Positions 9,432-18,161 of a stretch of DNA of 64,000 nucleotides are shown piece by piece. A program made the translations under genes and the position numbers. How positions within the stretch are numbered: position 1 is the stretch's first letter; each line of letters opens with the position of its first letter. The stretch is from Rhynchopus sp. YZ270_cl-10. Its lineage: Eukaryota > Euglenozoa > Diplonemea > Diplonemida > Diplonemidae. Where the stretch lies: contig OZ037878.1 in NCBI GenBank assembly GCA_964035575.1, positions 1,383,470-1,447,469 on the forward strand. The letters are read 5' to 3'. Below the pieces are notes generated by a model. It was not told where the DNA came from. It saw nothing but the letters and a program-made list of their open reading frames with translations, and made no database searches.

Positions 9432-10161
9432 TTATTGTCTTTTTGCTGTGTAGGGGGAACCCTGTACATTCCATACATCTCAAATAGCCCAAATAAATTT
9501 TCACTGGGAGTAAGTGATTAGGGCTGATTAGGGATGTGTGATGCTCCAATTTGCGGTTACGACTTCATAATGGATTCAGGAGCATCCAAACATCCCATTT
9601 TCCCGTTAGTTTCCCATTTTTGACGATCTGGCTATTGCAGAATAGAGGTGAAAATGACATTTTGCTGGGTCATTTTCGCGAACTCGATTAGGGCACTTCT
9701 GATGCTCTAATTTGCGGTTACAACCTCATAATGAATTCAGGAGCATCCGAATGACCCATTATCCCAACGTTTTCACATTTTGGACGATCTTGCTATTGCG
9801 GAGTATCCGGTGGAAAATCGGAAAATTCCATGTGTACCGTGTTTCACTGGGAGTAAGTGATTAGGACATGTGTGATGCTCCAATTTGCGGTTCCGACCTC
9901 ATGATGGCTTCAGGAGCATCCAAATAACCCGTTTTCCCAACGTTTTCGCATTTTTGACCAGTTGGGCTGTTGCGGAATAGCAGGTAAAAACGGTCATTTT
10001 GGCCACCTCAATTAGGGCACTTCTGATGCTCCAATCAAATCGTCCGACCTCATAATGGGTTCGGGAGCACCCAAATAACACATATTCCCAACGTTTTCGC
10101 GTTTTTGATCCTGTGTGAGCAATCCAGAACAACTTTCTGCTTCAGTAAAAAAAAGTAAAAA
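9432..10161. repeat. degenerate tandem units of about 150 bp, block B
   Basis: No gene seen. About four units (9530-10115) of the same family as block A share ACCTCATAATG, ATTTTCCCAACG and TCTGATGCTCCAAT. Confidence 0.75.
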
Positions 10162-10280
10162 GGATTCAAGCACCCGGACTTCCCAGCTGGTCACCCACGC
10201 CAGTACTATCCAGGCCTGCTGGTGCTTAACTTCTCAAATCAGGCGGGATGAGGTGTATTCACCAGAGTATGGCCGAATCC
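10162..10280 (-). rRNA. 5S rRNA
   Basis: 119 nt, starting GGATTCGGCCATACTC and ending GAATCC. The internal control region reads GAGAAGTTAAGCACCAGC and GTGGGTGACCAGC. The ends pair (GGATTC/GAATCC). A T-run lies downstream on the minus strand. It stands apart from the plus-strand 5S array. Confidence 0.95.
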
Positions 10281-10364
10281 AATACTGAGTCATGATGGAC
10301 AACATGTGAACAGGTTGTTTGTGACCTAACAACGAACCAGAAATAGGACAGTGAACAAAAAACA

Positions 10365-10437
10365 AGGCACTAGAGGGGATCGAACCCTCGACCTCTCGCT
10401 TACTGGGCGAGCGCTCTAACCACTGAGCTATAGCGCC
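10365..10437 (-). tRNA. tRNA-Thr(AGT), C33
   Basis: Acceptor GGCGCTA/TAGTGCC with discriminator T. Stem CTCGC/GCGAG with loop CCAGTAA, C at 32 and 33. Confidence 0.93.
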
Positions 10438-10558
10438 ATGCTTTCTCTCCATCTTCTTTTCTTTGAAGGGGGTCTTTTGAAATGTACAGAGCACGCATCA
10501 AAAATTTCCTTCATACCTCCGCGATGGTGAAAAAATTTTTAACGAAGGAGCCTAGTAA

Positions 10559-10640
10559 GGCGAGGTGGCCGAGTGGTCTAAGGCGCTACGTTCAGGTCGT
10601 AGTCTCTTCGGGGGCGTGAGTTCAAACCTCACCCTCGTCA
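10559..10640 (+). tRNA. tRNA-Leu(CAG)
   Basis: Acceptor GGCGAGG/CCTCGTC with discriminator A. Anticodon loop TTCAGGT on stem CTACG/CGTAG, with a long variable arm. Confidence 0.95.
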
Positions 10641-10718
10641 CTTTTTCTTCGTTGTGTGATCACTTAAAAGCCTATTTCGGCCCAAAGCTTGTTGTTTTAA
10701 AGAAGCATCATAATTGTG

Positions 10719-10790
10719 GGGCTCTTAGCTCAGTGGAAGAGCGCCCGTTCCGCATACGGGAGGCCGAGAGTTCGAACCTCTCAGGGTCCA
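10719..10790 (+). tRNA. tRNA-Ala(CGC), C33
   Basis: Acceptor GGGCTCT/AGGGTCC with discriminator A. Stem CCCGT/ACGGG with loop TCCGCAT, C at 33. A T8 run follows. Confidence 0.93.
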
Positions 10791-10867
10791 CAGTTTTTTT
10801 TTCCCCTGTTTTGTTTCTCCTGTGTAAATTGGTTCTCAGAGCTTTCACACCTTGCTCCCTAAAATGT

Positions 10868-10939
10868 GGCTGTTTAGCTCAGTGGTAGAGCACATCATCC
10901 GTAATGATGGGGTCGTGGGTTCAATCCCCACAGCGGCCT
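10868..10939 (+). tRNA. tRNA-Thr(CGT), C33
   Basis: Acceptor GGCTGTT/AGCGGCC with discriminator T. Stem CATCA/TGATG with loop TCCGTAA, C at 33. A T7 run follows. Confidence 0.93.
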
Positions 10940-11486
10940 AGGTTTTTTTCAGAGCTCCCCAAGAATTTCCAACCTAACTTGGGGTTTGTGGGTTTGCGGT
11001 CACTGGTGCACACATGGCCTGTGGACGGGCAGGGACAAAAAAAATTGGGTGCTTGCGTTGTGTGCTGGATCGGGACCACCAGTAAACTGGCAATCCCACA
11101 TCCAGTTCTAATATTTGAAGTGTGAAATAGAACGCAATCGGAAGATTAGTTTACACGAATGTAAGAATAATATCGTCATGGTAATATTCTGTACAGATTG
11201 TACGGGATTTACTATCATATGAGAGTAGTCCGTCGCAGGCCACATCGGGCCCGCAACATGACCGGTCTTCACACAAAATTGTAAAAGAATTTTCCTTGGA
11301 AAAAATGTCTTTTTCAAGTTTTTGTTGTTGCTGAACGAGTTGTTTGGTTTCGAAGTAGCACACTAACTTAGCACCCAAACATGCAGCAAACATCGGAATA
11401 CAAGACAGGGTCGTCTTGTTGGAGGTGGGTCAGGGTCTGGACATCCTCAAATGTGCACACCTAATACAACAGAAGAAAAGGAAAAA
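10940..11486. other. gene-free stretch
   Basis: No gene seen. The last 80 bases (about 11405-11486) match, inverted, the 3' flank of the array 5S genes (for example GGAGGTGGGTCAGGGTCTGG), so the 5S gene that follows carries part of the array spacer with it. Confidence 0.6.
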
Positions 11487-11605
11487 GGATTCAAGCACCC
11501 GGACTTCCCAGCTGGTCACCCACGCCAGTACTATCCAGGCCTGCTGGTGCTTAACTTCTCAAATCAGGCGGGATGAGGTGTATTCACCAGAGTATGGCCG
11601 AATCC
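11487..11605 (-). rRNA. 5S rRNA
   Basis: 119 nt with the same body as the gene at 10162. Its downstream flank on the minus strand is an inverted copy of the array spacer, so it looks like an inverted 5S-plus-spacer piece. Confidence 0.94.
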
Positions 11606-11660
11606 AATAATAGGTCTGGATAGAAAAGCTGGGAAGACTTATTACCAGTCCGTTTTTACC

Positions 11661-11723
11661 TGAGAAGTTAGACACCTCCAAGCCTGGATAGTTGTCCTAC
11701 TGGCGCGGGTGACCAACTGGATA
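11661..11723 (+). pseudogene. 5S rRNA relic
   Basis: Diverged match to the middle and 3' part of the 5S gene (TGAGAAGTTA, GCCTGGATAG, GGTGACCAACTGG) with small indels. The 5' part and the terminator are missing. It lies 56 bases beyond an intact 5S gene on the other strand. Confidence 0.75.
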
Positions 11724-11818
11724 AATACACCGAAAAATAGATCTAAATTGTCAGACCGGTTCTTAGCTGTGCGCATCCATAAAAAACTAAAAAAATACTT
11801 GCGTCAGAAAATCCTAGT

Positions 11819-11864
11819 GTGTTGTACCGTGGTCCGATATTCTTTCGGTCCACGGGTTCAACAC
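11819..11864. other. long stem-loop of unknown role
   Basis: GTGTTG/CAACAC, CCGTGG/CCACGG and CCGA/TCGG pair in order around a 7-nt loop, with small internal bulges. No tRNA or known RNA family was recognised, and it is the only strong fold noticed in this stretch. Confidence 0.5.
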
Positions 11865-13131
11865 CTGAGACAGATAATATATTTTGACTTTTTCAGATTT
11901 TTCTCATTTTTTTGTCTCCTCACTCTTTCTGAGAATCTTCAAAATTGTCAAAAGTGAGAAATTTTTGGGAAAATGGCATATTTAGGGGCTCCTGAATCCA
12001 TTATGAGGTCAGATGAATCAATCTGAGCATCACACATATCCTAATAGACAAAATGTCCGTTTATCAAAATACCTGAAAATGCCTCTTTATCCTATCTAAG
12101 GATGTCAGAAACCCTTAAAAGTGCAAAAATCTTGGGAATATAGGGTTTTTGGGCCATTCTGAATCCATTGCGGGGTCGGACGATTTGATTGGAGCATCAG
12201 AAGTATCCTAATCGGTAAAATGTCGCAAAAATATGGGCAAAATGCCTTTATACCCTATCTAAGCAATTAGAATGTGCTCTAAAACGCAAAAATCTTGGGA
12301 ATATGGGGTTTTTGGGCACATCTGAGTTCATTGCGGGGTCGTACGATCAGATCTGAGCATCACATAATGTCTAGAATTTTACAGGTGCAACAAACACCTG
12401 TATTTTGGTGTAACATGCATATAACCATATCTGAATACCTTAAATTTGCACGAAAATGCAAAAATCTTGGGAATATGGGTTTTTTGGGCACATCTGAGTC
12501 AATTGCGGGGTCGCACGATCAGATCCGAGCATCACACAATACCTAGAATTTCAACTATGCAATAAACATGTCTATTTTGGGTAAAATGGCTAATAACCAC
12601 ATGTAAGTAGCTTAAAAATGCTCTAAAATGCAATAATCTTGGGAATATGGGGTTTTTGGGCACATTTGAGTTCATTGCGGGGTCGCACGATCAGATCCGA
12701 GTATCACACAATGTCTAGAATTTCAAAAAAGCAACAATCACATGTATTTTGGTGTAAAATGCATATAACCATATCTGAATGTCTCAAATACGCATGAAAA
12801 TGAAGAAATCTTGGGTATATAGGGTTTTTGGGCACATCTGAGTCAATTGCGGGGTCGTACGGTCAGATCCGAGCATCAGACAATGTCTAGAATTTTAGCT
12901 ATGCAACAAACACCTGTATATTGGGTAAAATGGCTAATAATCATATCTAAATGGCTCATATATGCTCGAAAATGCATAAATCTTGGGAATGTGGGGTTTT
13001 TGGACATTTTTGAGTCAATTGCGGGGTCGTACGATCAGATTAGAGCATCACACAATGTCTCAAATTTTACAGGTGCAACAAACACCTGTATTTTGGTGTA
13101 ACATGCAAACAACCATATCTAAATACCTCAA

Positions 13132-13161
13132 TTGATCTTAGCCAAAAGGCCGAGAAGGTAT
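13132..13161 (-). pseudogene. U2: U2 snRNA, first 30 nt only
   Basis: The minus strand reads ATACCTTCTCGGCC then TTTTGGCTAAGATCAA, the conserved U2 5' end. After that, where the branch-site-binding GTAGTA should follow, the sequence passes into the block C repeat. Its promoter element is in place (13201-13210). This is a 3'-truncated U2 gene; no complete U2 was found in the window. Confidence 0.8.
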
Positions 13162-13200
13162 GACTTCTTTTTAGTCCATACCAAATTCGACACCCATGTA

Positions 13201-13210
13201 CAGGGAAGCA
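13201..13210 (-). promoter_or_regulatory. PSE-like element of the U2 fragment
   Basis: TGCTTCCCTG on the minus strand, 39 nt before the U2 5' A at 13161. A variant lies at about 13267-13275 in a duplicated flank. Recurs in copy 2 at +19044. Confidence 0.6.
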
Positions 13211-13311
13211 TGATGATGATCAATATTACTAGGAAACAACAAGGCAAACAGATTACACACCCATGTCACAGGGAAGTGAGCGAAGGTGATGATCAATCGT
13301 AGTAAAAACAA

Positions 13312-13453
13312 GGCCGCCGAAGCAGCTACACAAATTGCCAATGTGGCAACGCCGAAGCGGCCCATGGCGGGAATTGGGTAGTTTTCAACCAGCAATCTCT
13401 CCACAGCGTCCCTATTTGGTCATTGCTTATGGAATTATCCCGAGCGCAAGAAT
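13312..13453 (-). ncRNA. U4: U4 snRNA
   Basis: Starts ATTCTTGCGC, has the 5' stem-loop with a kink-turn-like AATGA/GGGACG, then GATTGCTGGTTGAAAAC, the U6-pairing region typical of U4, followed by CCCAATTCCCGCC. Further on come CATTGGCAATTTGTG, an Sm site with the usual U4 context, and a terminal hairpin GCTGC-TTCG-GCGGC. About 142 nt, against 145 in human. U4 pairs with U6 in the spliceosome; no U6 gene was seen in the window. Confidence 0.9.
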
Positions 13454-13492
13454 ACCTCCTTTTCTCCCAGTCGTGTCACAAAGCTATGTCAA

Positions 13493-13502
13493 CAGGGAAG
13501 CG
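13493..13502 (-). promoter_or_regulatory. PSE-like element of U4
   Basis: CGCTTCCCTG on the minus strand, 39 nt before the U4 5' A at 13453. Copy 2 at 32537-32546. Confidence 0.7.
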
Positions 13503-13599
13503 TGTTGGGGTGGTAACATAAAGACACCACGTAAAGCTAACACACCAGAACTACCACCACCAATGTGCCTCCCTGTAGACATCTGTGCAGCCGATAGGT

Positions 13600-13745
13600 G
13601 GAACAAACAAGGGCAAGACTGTACTCTACACAGGATCTGTTTTTGAGTGCATTCGTGTTGAAGATTGTTTTCTTCGGCACAAGACCAAAGCTGGATGATG
13701 ACATAGGTTGGGCATGTGCAGCATGAGCACTTGCGATGATTGTCA
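13600..13745 (-). ncRNA. candidate structured RNA behind a PSE-like element
   Basis: Starting about 40 nt after the element at 13785-13794, the minus strand can fold into hairpins GTGC/GCAC, CTTTGG/CCGAAG and GAAGA/TCTTC (the last two overlap). There is no Sm site or box that I recognise, and no known family fits. Both ends are guesses. Confidence 0.25.
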
Positions 13746-13784
13746 CATACTTCTTGTATTGTTTTGTCTCTCCCCTGTATGGCG

Positions 13785-13794
13785 CAGGGAAGAG
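13785..13794 (-). promoter_or_regulatory. orphan PSE-like element
   Basis: CTCTTCCCTG on the minus strand, one or two changes from the U1/U4 elements. It has no recognised gene 40 nt downstream. Confidence 0.4.
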
Positions 13795-13925
13795 TACCAG
13801 GCACAGCCCTTCCACTTACAGCTTGTTTTTAAGAAAAACCTCAAAAAAGGCTTCACATTACTTTTTTCACCTTCAAGGACATCTTGATCAATCAAGAAGT
13901 TACCACACTATCCTCGCTCTCAACA

Positions 13926-13935
13926 TGCTTCCATG
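13926..13935 (+). promoter_or_regulatory. PSE-like element of U5
   Basis: TGCTTCCATG, 39 nt before the U5 5' A at 13975. Copy 2 at 32970-32979. Confidence 0.6.
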
Positions 13936-13974
13936 GGTAGCAAAGTGCATACAGCAATAGAACAAAACAGAGCC

Positions 13975-14087
13975 ATATCACGGTTCTTGCCCATATCGAA
14001 CTCATCTTTCGCCTTTTACTAAAGATGACCGTGGGTAAGAGCCACTAAGTGAAAGCATAATTTTTGAAGGGGCCTTTGTGTCTCATC
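13975..14087 (+). ncRNA. U5: U5 snRNA
   Basis: Contains the U5 loop 1 signature CTTTCGCCTTTTACTAAAG, which aligns exon ends at the spliceosome core, on the ATCTTT/AAAGAT stem. A longer helix pairs TTCTTGCCC with GGGTAAGAG. The Sm site ATAATTTTTGA and a 3' hairpin GGGGC/GTCTC follow. About 113 nt, against 116 in human. The start was chosen as the A 39 nt after the promoter element. Confidence 0.93.
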
Positions 14088-14112
14088 TGTTTTTAAGTCT
14101 TGACAACCACTA

Positions 14113-14122
14113 CGCTTCCCTG
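14113..14122 (+). promoter_or_regulatory. PSE-like element of U1
   Basis: CGCTTCCCTG, identical to the U4 element, 38 nt before A14161. Copy 2 at 33157-33166. Confidence 0.7.
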
Positions 14123-14160
14123 AAGGTGTTGGAGTTTCGCATGTTGTTAAACTCAGCTAG

Positions 14161-14322
14161 AGGTTACATACCTTACTGGTGTCTGACCTGATCAACAAGG
14201 GCGTCGACACACCAGTGGCCCTTGCATTGCACTGCGCAGGGGATACTGGTGGCACTAGCTTCGGCTGGCTTGCACAGTGAAATTTTTGACAGCGGCGGTG
14301 CTGTGCTTTGCACAAACCCGCC
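14161..14322 (+). ncRNA. U1: U1 snRNA with an altered 5' splice-site recognition sequence
   Basis: Stem-loop I has GATCAACAAG, close to the U1-70K site. Stem-loop II presents ATTGCAC, the exact U1A site, and is closed by CCAGT/ACTGG. Stem-loop III is TAGC-TTCG-GCTG. The Sm site is AATTTTTGA, then stem-loop IV pairs GGCGG with CCGCC. About 162 nt, against 164 in human. The free 5' end reads ACATACC where other U1s have ACTTACC, which would pair with GGTATGT. The exact 5' nucleotide (14161-14166) is uncertain. Confidence 0.9.
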
Positions 14323-14607
14323 TTTTTAAACAAACAAACCAAAACAAACGTGATCACACAAACCATCATGTTACCCAGTAAACCCAGTAAACCCAGCACA
14401 CTGGTCTAGAGGGATCGACCACTGAGTGGTGACCTGTGAGCACACAGGCACCTGCTCCGATGCAGTAGTGCAGCGCACTAAGTGTTGTGCTAAGGACTGG
14501 CCAAACTTGTTAAACCTGCTGACCCACAAACCGGTTTTCACAACCGAAGCAAAAACAAGGTCAGAAATAAAAAGCTCTTCAAAGGTTTTCGAACCTGACT
14601 CAGTATT

Positions 14608-14726
14608 GGATTCGGCCATACTCTGGTGAATACACCTCATCCCGCCTGATTTGAGAAGTTAAGCACCAGCAGGCCTGGATAGTACTGGCGTGGGTGACCA
14701 GCTGGGAAGTCCGGGTGCTTGAATCC
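14608..14726 (+). rRNA. 5S rRNA, array gene 1
   Basis: 119 nt, GGATTCGGCC to GAATCC, followed by a T5 run. Its upstream flank differs from that of the next genes, marking the left edge of the array. Confidence 0.96.
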
Positions 14727-15009
14727 TTTTTGCTTTTCTTCCGTGTTGGTGTGTGGTTTTAGGACATCCAGACCCTGACCCACCTCCAACAAGACAACCC
14801 TGTCTTGTATCCCTGTGTTTGTTGCACTATCCAGAGAGCAGAAATGAGGGGAGACTACACCACCGACGGTGCTTCAGCCTACAGGAGCATGCTGGAATGT
14901 GAATGCTGCATGACAGCATTCACAATTTCACCTTTGGTGAGATGGAGATGAGCGCAAAGGTGCAAAAATGCACAACAAAAACTGAGGAAGAGGCATCCAT
15001 ACTCCCCAG

Positions 15010-15203
15010 AAGGGACGTGCGCACCTGCAGCCAAAAATTCTCCTGTGCTTAATATCATGCGCGCTGGGGATGCCGAAATAGCTAAACTGTTGCAAGAAGT
15101 GGGACTAATTCCCAGGCAGTTGCCCTGTACAACATGCAAGTCCACAATGCCAGAAACACTGTACTGGACACCAAGATACTCCAAGAAGATCGCAAACTGG
15201 CCT
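15010..15203 (-). ncRNA. candidate Sm-type RNA in the 5S spacer
   Basis: The minus strand carries AATTTTTGG, a perfect Sm-site form, at 15031-15039, followed by a short GC-rich hairpin (GTGCGCAC). Upstream are CAGG/CCTG and GGGA/TCCC hairpins. A weak PSE-like TCTCCCCTG lies about 40 nt before 15203. It recurs in every spacer. No known family is recognised and the ends are guesses. Confidence 0.2.
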
Positions 15204-15362
15204 TATTTTAGGTGAAATGACCTAATGCAGAGTGCAGCGGAACAGGGGAGACAAATAAAGTTTCCTGTACCATGCAACACCCAAGACCTTTTGCACAAGT
15301 GAAGCAAAAACAAGCTCAGAAATATAAAGCTCTTCAAAGGTTTTCCACCCAGACCCATTATT

Positions 15363-15481
15363 GGATTCGGCCATACTCTGGTGAATACACCTCATCCCGC
15401 CTGATTTGAGAAGTTAAGCACCAGCAGGCCTGGATAGTACTGGCGTGGGTGACCAGCTGGGAAGTCCGGGTGCTTGAATCC
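15363..15481 (+). rRNA. 5S rRNA, array gene 2
   Basis: Same 119-nt gene with T5 terminator, 755 bp after gene 1. Confidence 0.96.
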
Positions 15482-16117
15482 TTTTTGCTTTTCTTCCGTG
15501 TTGGTGTGTGGTTTTAGGACATCCAGACCCTGACCCACCTCCAACAAGACAACCCTGTCTTGTATCCCTGTGTTTGTTGCACTATCCAGAGAGCAGAAAT
15601 GAGGGGAGACTACACCACCGACGGTGCTTCAGCCTACAGGAGCATGCTGGAATGTGAATGCTGCATGACAGCATTCACAATTTCACCTTTGGTGAGATGG
15701 AGATGAGCGCAAAGGTGCAAAAATGCACAACAAAAACTGAGGAAGAGGCATCCATACTCCCCAGAAGGGACGTGCGCACCTGCAGCCAAAAATTCTCCTG
15801 TGCTTAATATCATGCGCGCTGGGGATGCCGAAATAGCTAAACTGTTGCAAGAAGTGGGACTAATTCCCAGGCAGTTGCCCTGTACAACATGCAAGTCCAC
15901 AATGCCAGAAACACTGTACTGGACACCAAGATACTCCAAGAAGATCGCAAACTGGCCTTATTTTAGGTGAAATGACCTAATGCAGAGTGCAGCGGAACAG
16001 GGGAGACAAATAAAGTTTCCTGTACCATGCAACACCCAAGACCTTTTGCACAAGTGAAGCAAAAACAAGCTCAGAAATATAAAGCTCTTCAAAGGTTTTC
16101 CACCCAGACCCATTATT

Positions 16118-16236
16118 GGATTCGGCCATACTCTGGTGAATACACCTCATCCCGCCTGATTTGAGAAGTTAAGCACCAGCAGGCCTGGATAGTACTGGCG
16201 TGGGTGACCAGCTGGGAAGTCCGGGTGCTTGAATCC
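16118..16236 (+). rRNA. 5S rRNA, array gene 3
   Basis: Same 119-nt gene with T5 terminator. Confidence 0.96.
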
Positions 16237-16872
16237 TTTTTGCTTTTCTTCCGTGTTGGTGTGTGGTTTTAGGACATCCAGACCCTGACCCACCTCCAAC
16301 AAGACAACCCTGTCTTGTATCCCTGTGTTTGTTGCACTATCCAGAGAGCAGAAATGAGGGGAGACTACACCACCGACGGTGCTTCAGCCTACAGGAGCAT
16401 GCTGGAATGTGAATGCTGCATGACAGCATTCACAATTTCACCTTTGGTGAGATGGAGATGAGCGCAAAGGTGCAAAAATGCACAACAAAAACTGAGGAAG
16501 AGGCATCCATACTCCCCAGAAGGGACGTGCGCACCTGCAGCCAAAAATTCTCCTGTGCTTAATATCATGCGCGCTGGGGATGCCGAAATAGCTAAACTGT
16601 TGCAAGAAGTGGGACTAATTCCCAGGCAGTTGCCCTGTACAACATGCAAGTCCACAATGCCAGAAACACTGTACTGGACACCAAGATACTCCAAGAAGAT
16701 CGCAAACTGGCCTTATTTTAGGTGAAATGACCTAATGCAGAGTGCAGCGGAACAGGGGAGACAAATAAAGTTTCCTGTACCATGCAACACCCAAGACCTT
16801 TTGCACAAGTGAAGCAAAAACAAGCTCAGAAATATAAAGCTCTTCAAAGGTTTTCCACCCAGACCCATTATT

Positions 16873-16991
16873 GGATTCGGCCATACTCTGGTGAATACAC
16901 CTCATCCCGCCTGATTTGAGAAGTTAAGCACCAGCAGGCCTGGATAGTACTGGCGTGGGTGACCAGCTGGGAAGTCCGGGTGCTTGAATCC
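16873..16991 (+). rRNA. 5S rRNA, array gene 4
   Basis: Same 119-nt gene with T5 terminator. Confidence 0.96.
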
Positions 16992-17622
16992 TTTTTGCTT
17001 TTCTTCCGTGTTGGTGTGTGGTTTTAGGACATCCAGACCCTGACCCACCTCCAACAAGACAACCCTGTCTTGTATCCCTGTGTTTGTTGCACTATCCAGA
17101 GAGCAGAAATGAGGGGAGACTACACCACCGACGGTGCTTCAGCCTACAGGAGCATGCTGGAATGTGAATGCTGCATGACAGCATTCACAATTTCCCCTTT
17201 GGTGAGATGGAGATGAGCGCAAAGGTGCAAAAATGCACAACAAAAACTGAGGAAGAGGCATCCATACTCCCCAGAAGGGACGCGCGCACCTGCAGCCAAA
17301 AATTCTCCTGTGCTTAATATCATGCGCGCTGGGGATGCCGAAATAGCTAAACTGTTGCAAGAAGTGGGACTAATTCCCAGGCAGTTGCCCTGTACAACAT
17401 GCAAGTCCACAATGCCAGAAACACTGTACTGGACACCAAGATACTCCAAGAAGATCGCAAACTGGCCTTATTTTAGGTGACCTAATGCAGAGTGCAGCGG
17501 AACAGGGGAGACAAATAAAGTTTCCTGTACCATGCAACACCCAAGACCTTTTGCACAAGTGAAGCAAAAACAAGCTCAGAAATAAAAAGCTCTTCAAAGG
17601 TTTTCCACCCAGACCCATTATT

Positions 17623-17741
17623 GGATTCGGCCATACTCTGGTGAATACACCTCATCCCGCCTGATTTGAGAAGTTAAGCACCAGCAGGCCTGGATAGTAC
17701 TGGCGTGGGTGACCAGCTGGGAAGTCCGGGTGCTTGAATCC
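17623..17741 (+). rRNA. 5S rRNA, array gene 5
   Basis: Same 119-nt gene with a T6 terminator, after the shorter variant spacer. Its 3' flank is unrelated to the spacer, so this is the right edge of the array. Confidence 0.96.
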
Positions 17742-17824
17742 TTTTTTCCTTATTTGTGGTGTAACACACAGAAGTTGGTTGAAAAGTGAACTGATAGTAT
17801 TCAGCGCAAAGCATGATTATTGAA

Positions 17825-17896
17825 GGGTATATAGCTCAGTGGTAGAGCATTCGGCTGCAGTCCGAACGGTCCCTGGTTCGAACCCGGGTGTGCCCT
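17825..17896 (+). tRNA. tRNA-Cys(GCA)
   Basis: Acceptor GGGTATA/TGTGCCC with discriminator T. Anticodon loop CTGCAGT on stem TTCGG/CCGAA. Only in copy 1 of this window. Confidence 0.95.
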
Positions 17897-17997
17897 CTCT
17901 TTTTGTTTCAAGACCAGATTTTCTCTTGAGTGTTACTTCTCCCTTTTTGGTTTTGAATTCCATCCCCACCTTGTAAAGATTCGTTTAAGAAATGTAA

Positions 17998-18070
17998 GGG
18001 GGTTTAGCTCAAATGGTAGAGCGCTCGCTCAGCATGCGAGAGGTAGAGGGATCGATACCCTCAATCTCCA
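17998..18070 (+). tRNA. tRNA-Ala(AGC), C33
   Basis: Acceptor GGGGGTT/AATCTCC with discriminator A. Stem CTCGC/GCGAG with loop TCAGCAT, C at 33. T-loop ATCGATA. All three Ala isoacceptors have C33. Confidence 0.92.
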
Positions 18071-18161
18071 AACATTTTTTGGCTTGGAAACACTGTTGTG
18101 ATATTTCCAGATCTCGATTCTTTTTGGTACCAAAGAAAAAGAAGGAAGCGACAGAATTGTA

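Larger units (their letters stand above)
11606..13131. repeat. 5S relic, hairpin and degenerate tandem units, block C
   Basis: Holds a 5S relic (11661-11723), a stem-loop (11819-11864) and about seven diverged units of 130-170 bp at 11985-13130 sharing CTTGGGAATATGG, TTGCGGGGTCG and GATCAGATCTGAGCATCAC. These are blocks A and B in reverse orientation. Confidence 0.75.
13454..13974. other. spacer between U4 and U5, with a possible further RNA gene
   Basis: No protein gene. A fifth PSE-like element (13785-13794, minus strand) has no recognised RNA after it. See the candidate at 13600-13745. Confidence 0.5.
14608..17741 (+). repeat. tandem array of 5S genes with 755-bp period, copy 1
   Basis: Five 5S genes are separated by four spacers. 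The first three periods are 755 bp and the last is 750, with a short deletion and a few substitutions. Spacers keep a reading frame of 101 codons on the minus strand, but this follows from their near-identity and is not evidence of coding. Copy 2 has only three spacers, ending in the same variant spacer. Confidence 0.95.

Noticed and set aside
11811-11870. Possible Leu(TAA) or selenocysteine tRNA because of GGGTTCAACACC
   Set aside because: No acceptor stem, D-arm or anticodon arm could be built; the segment folds as one long hairpin.
14879-17449. 101-codon frame repeated four times on the minus strand of the 5S spacers
   Set aside because: The repeats are nearly identical DNA, so the open frame is copied along with them; no protein features.
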